NCBI RefSeq assembly: GCF_901827205.1
Contig: NZ_LR594675.1
Coordinates: forward strand, 6,132,001-6,196,000
Direction of reading: 5' to 3'
DNA: 64,000 nt
DNA from: Variovorax sp. PBS-H4
GTDB lineage: Bacteria; Pseudomonadota; Gammaproteobacteria; Burkholderiales; Burkholderiaceae_C
The position numbers and the translations under genes were made by a program. Positions 33,428-42,063 of the stretch are shown here, piece by piece. The notes under the pieces are model-generated. The model was not told where the DNA came from, did no database searches, and was given only the letters and a program-made list of their open reading frames with translations. Every line of letters begins with the position of its first letter. Position 1 is the first letter of the stretch.

Positions 33428-36076
33428 ATGAATGCCCCGATTTCCAACGACCAGCTGCGGGCGCTGCTCGATGCGCCCCTTCACGACCCCGACCCGGCCG
33501 AGACCACGGAATGGCGCGAAGCCTTTACTGCCCTCGCCGAGACGCACGGGCCCGAGCGCGCACGCTGGATGCTGGACGAGCTGGCGCGCATCGCCCGCAC
33601 CCGCCGCATCGGCTGGCAGCCCGAGCTGGCCACTCCTTATGTCAACACCATCGCGGTCGAGCAGCAGCCGGCGTTCCCCGGTGACTTGGCGATCGAGGAG
33701 CGGCTGGCCTCCCTGATGCGCTGGAACGCGCTCGCGATGGTCGTGCGCGCCAACCAGGCCTATGGCGAGCTGGGCGGCCACATCGCAAGCTATGCCAGCG
33801 CGGCCGATCTGTTCGAGACAGGCTTCAACCACTTCTTCCAGGCACGAGACGCTTCCCATAGCGGCGACCTCGTGTTCTTCCAGCCGCACAGCGCGCCGGG
33901 CGTCTATGCGCGGGCCTATCTGGAAGGCCGGCTCACCGCGGAAGACCTGCAGCAGTACCGGCAGGAGCTCAGCGCACCCGCATTCGCCAGCGGCAGCGGC
34001 GCGCGCGGCCTCAGCAGCTACCCTCATCCCTACCTGATGCCGGACTTCTGGCAGTTCCCCACCGGCTCGATGGGCATCGGCCCCATCAGCTCGATCTACC
34101 ACGCGCGCTTCATGCGCTATCTCACGCATCGCCGTCTGCTCGACTGCGGCGCACGAAAGGTCTGGGGCGTGTTCGGCGACGGCGAGATGGACGAGCCCGA
34201 ATCGATGAGCGCGCTCACGCTCGCCGCCCGCGAGAAGCTCGACAACCTCGTGTGGGTCGTCAACTGCAACCTGCAGCGCCTGGACGGCCCGGTGCGCGGC
34301 AACGGCCGCATCATCGACGAGCTGGAGAAGCTGTTCGCCGGCGCCGGCTGGAACGTGATCAAGCTGGTCTGGGGCAGCGACTGGGACGGCCTGTTCGCGC
34401 GCGACACCGCGGGCGCGCTGGTGCGCGCCTTCGCCAGCACGGTGGACGGCCAGATGCAGACCTTCGCGGCCAAGGATGGCCGCTACAACCGCGACACCTT
34501 CTTCGGCCAGAACGAGCAGCTGGCACGTCTTGTCGAAGGCCTGACCGACGAGCAGATCGACCGGCTCAAGCGCGGCGGCCACGACCTGGTGAAGATCCAC
34601 GCCGCCTACGCCGCGGCTGCGTCGCATCGTGGCCAGCCCACCGTCATCCTCGCCCACACCAAGAAGGGCTACGGCATGGGCAGCGCGGGCCAGGGCAAGA
34701 TGACCACGCACTCGCAGAAGAAGCTGGGCGAGACCGACCTCATCGAATTCCGCAACCGCTTCAGCTTGCCGCTCACCGACGAGCAGGCCGCGCAGGCCGC
34801 CTTCTACAAGCCGGCGGAGGACAGCCCAGAGATGCGCTACCTGCGCGAGAAGCGCGCCGCGCTGGGCGGCAGCATGCCGAGGCGCGAGACAGCATGCGAG
34901 CCGGTCGCCAAGCCCGACATCGCTGCCTACGCGCAGTTCGCGGTGGCCGCCGCGGGCAAGGAGATGAGCACCACCATGGCCTTCGTGCGCATGCTGGGCA
35001 ACCTGATGAAAGACAGCGCGCTGGGGCCGCGCGTCGTCCCCATCGTGGCCGACGAGGCGCGCACCTTCGGCATGGCCAACCTCTTCAAGCAGGTGGGCAT
35101 CTACTCGAGCGTGGGACAGCGCTATGCGCCGGAGGACATCGGCTCGGTGCTCTCGTACCGCGAGGCGACCGACGGCCAGATCCTCGAGGAGGGCATCAGC
35201 GAGGCGGGCGCCATCGCGAGCTGGACGGCTGCCGCCACCAGCTACAGCGTGCACGGGCTGGCGATGCTGCCCTTCTACATCTACTACTCGATGTTCGGCT
35301 TCCAGCGCGTCGGGGACCAGATCTGGGCCGCCGCCGACCAACGCCCGCGCGGCTTCCTGCTGGGCGCCACCTCGGGCCGCACCACGCTGGGCGGCGAGGG
35401 CCTGCAGCACCAGGACGGCACCAGCCATCTGATCGCCGCCACCATTCCGAACTGCAAGGCCTACGACCCGGCCTTCGCGGGCGAGATGGCGGTGATCGTC
35501 GATGCCGGCATCCGCGAGATGATGGTCGAGCAGAAGGACGCCTTCTACTACGTCACGCTGATGAACGAGAACTACGCGCAGCCCGACCTGCCGCCGGGCG
35601 TTGAAGCGGACGTGCTGCGCGGGTGCTACCGCTTCCAGGCCGCTGCGGGCGCGGGCCCGAAGATCACGCTGATGGGTTCGGGCGCGATCCTCACCGAAGT
35701 GCTCAAGGCCGCGCAGCAGCTGGCCGGAGAGGGCATCGATGCCGAGGTCTTCAGCGTCACCAGTTGGAGCGAGCTGGCACGCGACGGGCAAGCCTGCGAG
35801 GCACGGGCGGTGGCCGGCGCGGCGGAGCCGGGCCAGCCCTTCATCGCGCAGCAGCTCGCCGGCAGCAGCGGGCCGGTGATCGCCGCCACCGACTACGTGC
35901 GCGCCGTGCCCGAAAGCATCCGCGCATTCCTGCCGCCCGGCCGGCGCTACCTCACTCTCGGCACCGACGGCTTCGGGCGCAGCGACACGCGGGCAGCGCT
36001 GCGCGCCTTCTTCGGCGTGGATGCCGCAAGCATCGTGCGGGCGGCGCGGTTCGCACTCGCCGGCGCAGCCCGCTAG
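33428..36076 (+). CDS. AceE paralogue: homodimeric-type 2-oxoacid dehydrogenase E1
   Basis: An 882-aa E1 subunit (E. coli AceE has 887). The ThDP motif GDGEMDEPESMSALTLAARE is near residue 254, and the family segments GARGLSSYPHPYLMPDFWQF and SGRTTLGGEGLQHQDG are intact. No E2 or E3 gene is adjacent, and the divergent neighbour is an Lrp regulator. This matches MdeB of P. putida, an AceE homologue using 2-oxobutyrate from methionine breakdown, so an amino-acid catabolic role is more likely than central pyruvate oxidation. ATG 33428 starts the typical N-terminus. Confidence 0.9.
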   Translation: MNAPISNDQLRALLDAPLHDPDPAETTEWREAFTALAETHGPERARWMLDELARIARTRRIGWQPELATPYVNTIAVEQQPAFPGDLAIEERLASLMRWNALAMVVRANQAYGELGGHIASYASAADLFETGFNHFFQARDASHSGDLVFFQPHSAPGVYARAYLEGRLTAEDLQQYRQELSAPAFASGSGARGLSSYPHPYLMPDFWQFPTGSMGIGPISSIYHARFMRYLTHRRLLDCGARKVWGVFGDGEMDEPESMSALTLAAREKLDNLVWVVNCNLQRLDGPVRGNGRIIDELEKLFAGAGWNVIKLVWGSDWDGLFARDTAGALVRAFASTVDGQMQTFAAKDGRYNRDTFFGQNEQLARLVEGLTDEQIDRLKRGGHDLVKIHAAYAAAASHRGQPTVILAHTKKGYGMGSAGQGKMTTHSQKKLGETDLIEFRNRFSLPLTDEQAAQAAFYKPAEDSPEMRYLREKRAALGGSMPRRETACEPVAKPDIAAYAQFAVAAAGKEMSTTMAFVRMLGNLMKDSALGPRVVPIVADEARTFGMANLFKQVGIYSSVGQRYAPEDIGSVLSYREATDGQILEEGISEAGAIASWTAAATSYSVHGLAMLPFYIYYSMFGFQRVGDQIWAAADQRPRGFLLGATSGRTTLGGEGLQHQDGTSHLIAATIPNCKAYDPAFAGEMAVIVDAGIREMMVEQKDAFYYVTLMNENYAQPDLPPGVEADVLRGCYRFQAAAGAGPKITLMGSGAILTEVLKAAQQLAGEGIDAEVFSVTSWSELARDGQACEARAVAGAAEPGQPFIAQQLAGSSGPVIAATDYVRAVPESIRAFLPPGRRYLTLGTDGFGRSDTRAALRAFFGVDAASIVRAARFALAGAAR

Positions 36077-36813
36077 GCGCGCTTCGCCTTCGCCCCCGGC
36101 TTTTTCCTCGAGGCCGGCGCTGCGCCCATGGGCGGAAAGGGCGGCAGCGGCCGGTGCGCCACCTCGCGCGCCGCCGCCGCTTCCATCCCCAGCCCGCGAA
36201 GCACGCAGGTCGCGACCTCGCGGCCATGGTTCGGAGGCGCCAGCCCCAGCGCCACGCTGCGCATCGCCTGCGCGATGGTGCCGTTGATCAGGTCCATCGC
36301 CGCCGCCTCGCCGGGAATGCGGAAGGCCTTCTGCTTGACGCCCAGCCGCAGGTCGGCAAGCACGTAGTGACGGATCTCCAGCAGCAGCTCGGGCGCGGCG
36401 GCGGCCACGTCCAGCGTCATCAATGCCCATTGCGGGCTCTGCTCGGCCAGCCAGATGTAGCGCTGGTTGCCGATCGCCATGCGGTGCGCGCCCTCGGTGA
36501 TGCCCTGCTGACTCTCGCCGATGCGGCGGCACAGCGAGTCGGCCAGCAGCACCGCCACCGCACGCGCCACCTCGTCCTTGGTCTTGAAGTGGTTGTAGAC
36601 CGTCCCGGTGGTCATGCCGGCAACCGCCGCCAGCTCCTGCATGGTCGCGGCGGCAAAGCCGCGCGTGGTGAACACGCGGATCGCCGCCTGGACCAGCTGC
36701 ACCCGCGTGCGCTCCCGTTTGGCCAGCCCAGGTTGCGGCCGCCATACGCTTTCGGCCAGGGCATCTGGCAAAAGTGGTATTGACGGTATTCCGAAATTCA
36801 AAGCATCATCCAT
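36073..36813 (-). CDS. TetR family transcriptional regulator
   Basis: A 246-aa repressor-type protein. The helix-turn-helix is at about 35-80 (TRVQLVQAAIRVFTTRG, ELAAVAGMTTGTVYNHFKTK), followed by a helical ligand domain and a disordered basic Pro/Lys tail (PASRKKPGAKAKRA). ATG 36813 is used; GTG 36825 lies four codons upstream. It diverges from an extradiol dioxygenase gene across a spacer of about 53 nt and probably regulates it. Its stop overlaps the AceE-type stop at CTAG. Confidence 0.88.
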   Translation of the reverse strand: MDDALNFGIPSIPLLPDALAESVWRPQPGLAKRERTRVQLVQAAIRVFTTRGFAAATMQELAAVAGMTTGTVYNHFKTKDEVARAVAVLLADSLCRRIGESQQGITEGAHRMAIGNQRYIWLAEQSPQWALMTLDVAAAAPELLLEIRHYVLADLRLGVKQKAFRIPGEAAAMDLINGTIAQAMRSVALGLAPPNHGREVATCVLRGLGMEAAAAREVAHRPLPPFPPMGAAPASRKKPGAKAKRA

Positions 36814-36837
36814 TTTTATACACACATACCATTTTTA
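36810..36837. promoter_or_regulatory. Direct repeat in the TetR/dioxygenase divergent region
   Basis: CCATTTTTA is repeated at 36810-36818 and 36829-36837 (19-nt period), with TACACACATA between them. The repeat covers the TetR start codon and the likely promoters, a suitable place for an autoregulatory operator. TetR sites are usually inverted rather than direct repeats, so this is only a candidate. Confidence 0.35.
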
Positions 36838-36866
36838 CTCTGACCGTCCACGAAAGCGAGTTTGCC

Positions 36867-37820
36867 ATGCCCCCCGATCTACGTCTCGGCTACCTGATCT
36901 TCGAAGCACGAAAGCCCGCACGGTGGGCCAGCTTCTGCCAGCACATGCTCGGCCTGCCGGCACCGAGGGCCAATGCCGACGGCAGCCTCGGCTGGCAGGT
37001 CGACGACGCCTCGCAACGGCTGATCGTGCGGGAGGGCCCGGCCGACGACCTGGCGGCGCTGGGCCTGGAATGTGCCGACGAGGCCACGCTGGAGCGGCTG
37101 CTCGCGCGCCTGCGGCAGGGCGGCATCGCGGTCGAGGCGGCGGATGCTGCATCGCGCGACGCACGACGCGTGCAGCGCCTGCATCGGTGTGCCGACCCGG
37201 CCGGCAACACCATCGAGCTGTTCACCGGCCTTGACCCGGCCGACCGGCCCTTCGCTTCCGAAGCCTTCCCGGCAGGCTTTCGCACGGGCAATCTCGGCCT
37301 GGGCCACGCAGTGCTCGTGTCGAGCGACATGGAGGCGATGGAAGCCTTCTACGCCCTGCTCGGCTTCGGCGTGACCGAGCGGCTCGCCACCCGGGTCGGA
37401 CCGATGGACATCCGTGGCGTGTTCCTGCACTGCAACCAGCGCCATCACTCGATCGCACTGTTCGACATGCCGCTGGCCAAGCGCATCCATCATTTCATGC
37501 TGCAGGCCGAGCGCCTGAGCGACATCGGCATTGCCTTCGAGCGCGCGCAGCGCCACAAGGTGCCGCTGTCGCTGGCGCTGGGCCAGCATCCCGACCCGGA
37601 CGGCACCTTCTCCTTCTACGGCGCCACGCCCTCGGGCTTCGACTTCGAGATCGGCGCCGGCACGCAAACCATCGATCCCGCGGGCTGGCAGCCCCAACAG
37701 ACCGGGGTGACCAGCGCCTGGGGCCACAAGCCCAGCCTGCGGCTGCAACTGAAGATGGCTGCCGGCCTGATCGCCCGCAAGGTTTCCGGCACACCGCGCC
37801 GCGCGAAGGAGCTGGCATGA
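36867..37820 (+). CDS. Two-domain extradiol dioxygenase (BphC/VOC type)
   Basis: A 317-aa enzyme with two vicinal-oxygen-chelate modules (about 5-125 and 140-270). The catalytic C-terminal half carries the metal triad pattern His (LGHAVLVSSDM), His (QRHHSIALFD) and Glu (GFDFEIG) of type I extradiol dioxygenases, which open catechol-like rings next to the hydroxyls using Fe(II). The substrate is probably a bicyclic or substituted catechol, but this cannot be fixed from sequence. It overlaps the cytochrome gene by 4 nt and diverges from a TetR gene. Confidence 0.88.
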   Translation: MPPDLRLGYLIFEARKPARWASFCQHMLGLPAPRANADGSLGWQVDDASQRLIVREGPADDLAALGLECADEATLERLLARLRQGGIAVEAADAASRDARRVQRLHRCADPAGNTIELFTGLDPADRPFASEAFPAGFRTGNLGLGHAVLVSSDMEAMEAFYALLGFGVTERLATRVGPMDIRGVFLHCNQRHHSIALFDMPLAKRIHHFMLQAERLSDIGIAFERAQRHKVPLSLALGQHPDPDGTFSFYGATPSGFDFEIGAGTQTIDPAGWQPQQTGVTSAWGHKPSLRLQLKMAAGLIARKVSGTPRRAKELA

Positions 37821-38716
37821 CGACGACTGCCCGGCGCTGGCTCAAGCGCGGCGCCCTGGCGCTGCTCGTCCTGGTCGCGATCGCCGCCGCGGTGCTCTTC
37901 GCGGGCGACCGGCTGGCACGCCAGAAGATGCAGCGCAAGCTGGACGTCACGGTCAAGGCCGTGCCCTATCGGGAGGATGCGGCGGCGGTCGAGCGCGGCC
38001 GCTATCTCTTCGCTTCGCGCGGCTGTGTCGATTGCCACGGCGCCAAGGGCAATGGCCACCTGTTCCTCGACGACGGCAAGGGCATGCGCATTGCAGGCCC
38101 CAACATCAGCCCGGGGGCCGGCAGCGTGGTGGCCGGCTACGCACCCGAGGACTGGGTACGCGCCATTCGCCATGGCGTCGCCCGCGGCGGCCGGCCGCTG
38201 ATGGTGATGCCGAGCGAGGACTACAACCGCTTCACCGACGAGGACCTGGCCTCGCTGGTGGCCTACATCCGGCAGCTCCCGCCGACGGCGGGCGGTGCTG
38301 CCGTGCTCGATCTGCCGCTGCCGGTGCGCGCCTTCTACGGCTTCGGCCTCATGCAGGATGCCGCCGCCAAGATCGATCATGCGCTGCCGCCTGCGCAGCC
38401 CGTGCCCGACGGCGTGAGCACGGCGCACGGCGCATACGTTGCCAACATGTGCCTCGGCTGCCACGGCGCCAAACTCGTCGGCGGCAAGATTCCCGGCGCG
38501 CCACCCGACTGGCCGCCTGCGGCCCGCCTCGTGCCAGGCGAAGACAGCGCGATGGCGCGCTATGCCGAGGCCGACACCTTCGCGCGCATGTTCAAGACGG
38601 GCACCCGGCCAGACGGGACGCCGATCAAGGTCATGCCTTTCGGGTCACTCGGGCAGATGAACGACACCGACGTGCGGGCGCTGTTCCTGTACCTGAAGAG
38701 CCTGCCACCGGGCTGA
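37817..38716 (+). CDS. Membrane-anchored dihaem cytochrome c
   Basis: A 299-aa protein. An uncleaved signal-anchor (about 10-30) is followed by two class I haem c domains, with CVDCH near residue 71 and CLGCH near residue 212, and Met ligands probably in LMVMPSEDY and IKVMPFGSL. It resembles the small dihaem subunits of flavin or molybdenum dehydrogenases. Its ATG overlaps the dioxygenase stop (ATGA), so the two are coupled. The electron donor is unknown; no dehydrogenase is adjacent. Confidence 0.88.
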   Translation: MTTTARRWLKRGALALLVLVAIAAAVLFAGDRLARQKMQRKLDVTVKAVPYREDAAAVERGRYLFASRGCVDCHGAKGNGHLFLDDGKGMRIAGPNISPGAGSVVAGYAPEDWVRAIRHGVARGGRPLMVMPSEDYNRFTDEDLASLVAYIRQLPPTAGGAAVLDLPLPVRAFYGFGLMQDAAAKIDHALPPAQPVPDGVSTAHGAYVANMCLGCHGAKLVGGKIPGAPPDWPPAARLVPGEDSAMARYAEADTFARMFKTGTRPDGTPIKVMPFGSLGQMNDTDVRALFLYLKSLPPG

Positions 38717-38859
38717 TCGACCTGGGCTCGTCAGGCTGCCCTTCAGGCACCCCAGAGATCCACCCCGATTCCGCGCAAACCTGACGAATTGTTTCGCCAT
38801 AAAAAGGAAAGTTCAACGACTGCATAAGATCGGCCGCCTCAGAAAACCAAGGGAGAAAT

Positions 38860-39851
38860 ATGAGAGCTCTGGTCTTGTTTAGCGCGTTCATCCTTTTGAT
38901 GACGGGCTTTGCCCACTCTGCGAACCTCTATGGCGATCAGGTCATTTACAAAGGTCAATTACTGTCCTCGGAAGATGGTCGATACAGATTGATCATGCAA
39001 GACGACGGCAATTTGGTGTATTACAGGACGTCCGACTGGTCTGCTCGATGGTGGACCTCTACACAAACGACTGGTGGACACCTCGCTGTCATGCAAGGCG
39101 ACGGAAATTTCGTCGTCTACGATGCCTCTTGGAGGGCGCTGTGGCAAACGGAGACCAGTGGTCGTCCGGGCGCCTTGATTGCAGCACAGAACGACGGCAA
39201 TCTCGTAATTTATCAGAATGGTCAAGCCATTTGGGATATTGGAGCTGACATCCCTGAACCGACCAAAATAGGCGATACCGTAGGTCGAGCCATGGAGACT
39301 AACATGCCTTACGGATTTTTGGGGCACATAGGTTTTTTCGATAGATTTGGGATCTATGAAGTCCTTAATGACGGCAAGCGAACGCTGTTGCCTACAATAC
39401 ACTGGCGAATTTTAAAGAGAGAGCATATAACGGGTACTGGGGCGCCGCCTCTCCAGCCATTCCTGACTACTTTGTCTATGGGTGTTACGCCGATTATTGC
39501 GGTCCATCTTCATATAGCACCGTAGACGCAAGAAGGGCAATGGCTTTACACGCATTTCAGATCCTTTCAATAGGTGCAAGCTATACGTATCTATCTCAAT
39601 TCACAACTGCAGCGCCGCGCAATCCCAGTCAGGGAGCTCGCCGAGGAACATATCGATGCGACACGTACGTTCTCGACATTTTTAACGCGTTCGAGACAAA
39701 CGTGACCGACGCCAACGGCGTTCCTCTCGATCTCGTTAATTATCCCGCCAATCATCCTCTTCGTCGCTGGTTAGATTTCACGCTAGAACTGAGGTCAACA
39801 ACAAGAACTCCGCTAAACATTTTCAATAAAATCAGAAGCTATAAAGGTTAG
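38860..39851 (+). pseudogene. Secreted B-lectin / permuted papain-fold protein, split by a frameshift
   Basis: Two adjacent reading frames make one protein of about 330 aa. Frame 1 (38860 on) has a signal peptide (1-20), a bulb-lectin domain with three mannose motifs QxDxNxVxY (47-55, 79-87, 110-118), and then GHIGFFDRFGIYEVLND with a His near 156. From 39372 the coding continues in the -1 frame (NAVAYNTLANFKERAYNGYW, later GTYRCDTYVLDIF with Cys at 39657-39659) to the stop at 39849. His before Cys is the order of permuted NlpC/P60 (YiiX-like) hydrolases. A one-base deletion lies between about 39372 and 39390. It may be a real mutation or a sequence error. AAGGGAG precedes the ATG. The region is markedly A+T-richer than the flanks. 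Confidence 0.75.
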
Positions 39852-39856
39852 GCACG

Positions 39857-41068
39857 GTGAAAAAGGCAATTATGATTTTCGGAACTGTGGGTGGCGCCTT
39901 GATTGCCTCACTTGCTGTCCTTCAACAAGGGCAAAACTCTGAAACAGGATATGCATTTGACGGGTCGATCAATACTACGACTGTTCCAGCACCCTTAAAA
40001 TTTGATGGTGCTGCAGATTACAAGGCAAAGATTTCCGTTGCAAATTCGAAAACGGATGAGGAACATCCTCTGCGTTTCTACAAGCCGCAGCCCGGCCTCG
40101 AAGGCCGTAATTCAATGGATGAGATTTACTTCAAAGGTGTTCCCGCCACTGCTCAATCAGTCGATCTTGTACGCACGCTTTTGTACAGCGGTACGCTGAG
40201 TTCAGACGAAAAGATCCCGCTGCTTCGAATATTGGCGGAGCTTTACGATCGACAAAATACAACAGGTGCCAACACTGACATTGCGCTAATTTTGAAGAAG
40301 TTCGCCTTCGATCCCGACAAGCAGGTCGCAGGGCAAGCAGCCATACATTATGCCCGACAGGTGGAATACCAACCAGGAACGGAGCTCGTGTTGAAAAAGG
40401 CGCTCGAAAACGGCGCCCTCGACACCGATGCCTATTTTCAGGAGCTGGCCCATCTTGTGCCCAGCGCACCACTGGACAAGAAAAAAGAATTTCTCGCAGA
40501 AATTCGTGCAGCCCGCAGCCTGATTGGCCGCGATGTGCTCGTCATGGGCCTCAACAGCGGCGAGGAGTTCAACGCCGTGTCGTTTCTCAAGTCCTCCGAA
40601 GACATGGCGGGGTTGCTGCGAGAAACGCAGCCCCAGTTCGGCCCGCGCGTGGGGCTGGGCATCGGGGAGTCGGTTCGCTACATGGAATGGCTCCGCGCCA
40701 GTGCCGCGATCGAGAGCCACGAAACGGGGCGCAGCATGGACGACGTCATCGTTGCGAGACTGAGCCGGCCGAACACCGACGAACGCAAGATCATGAGCTT
40801 TCTGATTTCGCCCCAGGCAAGGGCCGTGCTGGCGGCTGCCACGCCCGACTCGCCCGTTCAGAAGCTAGTCGCCATTTCGCAGCTCTATGCTTCGCAACTG
40901 CCGGGCGACAGGGACATGCCCGCCATGGTCCAGGCGATCAGGGCGCAGATGAAGAACCCGCCACCCCTGCCGCCGCCAGTCGTTCTCATGCCGCCGACCG
41001 GGCCCCTCATCGGGCCGAGCTCGGCCCCTCCGGGGTATCCGATGTACGTAGCTCCGCCCCGGCAATAG
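39857..41068 (+). CDS. Exported or membrane-anchored hypothetical protein, 403 aa
   Basis: I do not recognise this family. An N-terminal hydrophobic segment (MKKAIMIFGTVGGALIASLAVL) could be a signal peptide or anchor. The middle is helical (about 100-340), with short repeated helix pairs that might be HEAT-like, and the tail is proline-rich (PPLPPPVVLMPPTGP). The start is GTG at 39857, 5 nt after the lectin-peptidase stop, so the two are surely co-transcribed. Base composition shifts from A+T-rich in the first 600 nt to the host-like G+C-rich level later. A partner or immunity role is a guess from position. Confidence 0.65.
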   Translation: MKKAIMIFGTVGGALIASLAVLQQGQNSETGYAFDGSINTTTVPAPLKFDGAADYKAKISVANSKTDEEHPLRFYKPQPGLEGRNSMDEIYFKGVPATAQSVDLVRTLLYSGTLSSDEKIPLLRILAELYDRQNTTGANTDIALILKKFAFDPDKQVAGQAAIHYARQVEYQPGTELVLKKALENGALDTDAYFQELAHLVPSAPLDKKKEFLAEIRAARSLIGRDVLVMGLNSGEEFNAVSFLKSSEDMAGLLRETQPQFGPRVGLGIGESVRYMEWLRASAAIESHETGRSMDDVIVARLSRPNTDERKIMSFLISPQARAVLAAATPDSPVQKLVAISQLYASQLPGDRDMPAMVQAIRAQMKNPPPLPPPVVLMPPTGPLIGPSSAPPGYPMYVAPPRQ

Positions 41069-41172
41069 AACACCAAGCATTCTCCGGGAGCGCAATGCCC
41101 CCATTCACTGCTTGGCGGGTCATGTCTGATGCCCCTACCATCTCATCCGCTTGATCGCCAAGGAGGGACACG

Positions 41173-41361
41173 ATGAGCAACGAATTGCGCAGAAAGCTGC
41201 ACGAGCTGCAGGAGCTCTCGAACAACGCGCCCGACCCTGCCACGCGCGCCCTCATCGAGGCCGTGCGGCTTCAGACGGCGGTGCTCAACGAGCGCCTGTT
41301 CGCCGTCGAGCTGCACCTGGCAGAGCTGCTCAAGCGCAGCGGGACCCACCCGCTGCCCTGA
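41173..41361 (+). CDS. Small helical protein, 62 aa
   Basis: MSNELRRKLHELQELSNNAP, then a second heptad-like helix (IEAVRLQTAVLNERLFAVELHLAELLK), suggests a helical hairpin or dimer. AAGGAGGG stands 7 nt before the ATG, one of the best ribosome sites in the window, which supports real expression. Family unknown. It is the first of several very small genes in this region. Confidence 0.7.
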   Translation: MSNELRRKLHELQELSNNAPDPATRALIEAVRLQTAVLNERLFAVELHLAELLKRSGTHPLP

Positions 41362-41376
41362 ACGGCGTGCGTTCGG

Positions 41377-41685
41377 TCAGTGGGCCGCGGCGTTGCGCTT
41401 GCGCGTGGCCGCCGCCTTCTTGGCCGAGGCCGACCGCTGTGCGGCGGTGCGGCCGGCCGAAGCGGCTCCGCCCTTGTGGCCACCCTTGCGCGACGGCGCA
41501 TGGTTCTCGGCCTTGCCGCGGCCGGAGCCGCTCTTCTTGCCTCCGCCGGTCTCGGCGTTGACCGTGGCCCACGCACGGCGCTCGGCTTCCTTTTCGCCCA
41601 GGCCGCGCTTCTCGTAGCCTTCTTCGATGTGCTCGGCCTGGCGTTTTTGCTTGTCCGTATAGGACGATTGGTCACCTCTGGGCAT
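41377..41685 (-). CDS. Small basic KGG-type protein, 102 aa
   Basis: A very hydrophilic protein. The first 45 residues (DKQKRQAEHIEEGYEKRG, then EKEAERRAWATVNAETGG) match small proteins often annotated as plasmid stabilisation or stress proteins in proteobacteria. The tail is Lys/Ala/Gly-rich (SRKGGHKGGAASAGRTAAQR), like histone H1-like or KGG tails, and probably disordered and nucleic-acid binding. ATG 41685 has AAGGAG 6 nt upstream. Role in stress is inference from family pattern. Confidence 0.75.
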   Translation of the reverse strand: MPRGDQSSYTDKQKRQAEHIEEGYEKRGLGEKEAERRAWATVNAETGGGKKSGSGRGKAENHAPSRKGGHKGGAASAGRTAAQRSASAKKAAATRKRNAAAH

Positions 41686-41799
41686 GGTCACTCCTTCAGG
41701 ATGTCGACGCCCAAATGCTGCGCCGCCGCGCAGGCACTCGGGTAGGAACGCCGAGGCATTGCACGTCAGCGTCCTCCGTCGTGCCCACGTGCATGCAGC

Positions 41800-42063
41800 T
41801 CAGCGCTTCGCCTCGCGCGACGTGCGCTCCCGCTCTGCTTCCTCGAGCTGCGTGGCATCGGTGCCGATGTCGGGGATTCCTGGCTGACCGGTCCCATCGT
41901 AGAGCCGGCGGCCCATGCGGCTGCCGTGCAGCGGGTCGTCCTGGCCCACCGCCCGGTTCTGTTCGATGTTGCGGCCCGAGGCATCGCCGCGATCCCCGAG
42001 CCGGGCCTCGTGCTCGCCCAGCGGACCGGGTGGGGCAGGGTGTGTGGTCTTGGTGTCGGTCAT
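41800..42063 (-). CDS. Small hydrophilic protein, 87 aa
   Basis: A Pro/Gly/Asp-rich, probably disordered protein: PPGPLGEHEARLGDRGDASG, NRAVGQDDPLHGSRMG and a charged C-terminal helix EEAERERTSREAKR. AAAGGAGATC just before ATG 42063 is a good ribosome site. Family not recognised. It faces away from the small gene at 42276 across a 212-nt spacer. Confidence 0.65.
   Translation of the reverse strand: MTDTKTTHPAPPGPLGEHEARLGDRGDASGRNIEQNRAVGQDDPLHGSRMGRRLYDGTGQPGIPDIGTDATQLEEAERERTSREAKR

Noticed and set aside
39333..39339. T-TTT-TTC heptamer as programmed -1 frameshift site in the lectin-hydrolase gene
   Set aside because: The heptamer is in the right register, but the -1 frame meets TAG two codons later and three more stops by 39371. 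The real frame change must lie after 39371, so a single-base deletion explains the data better.
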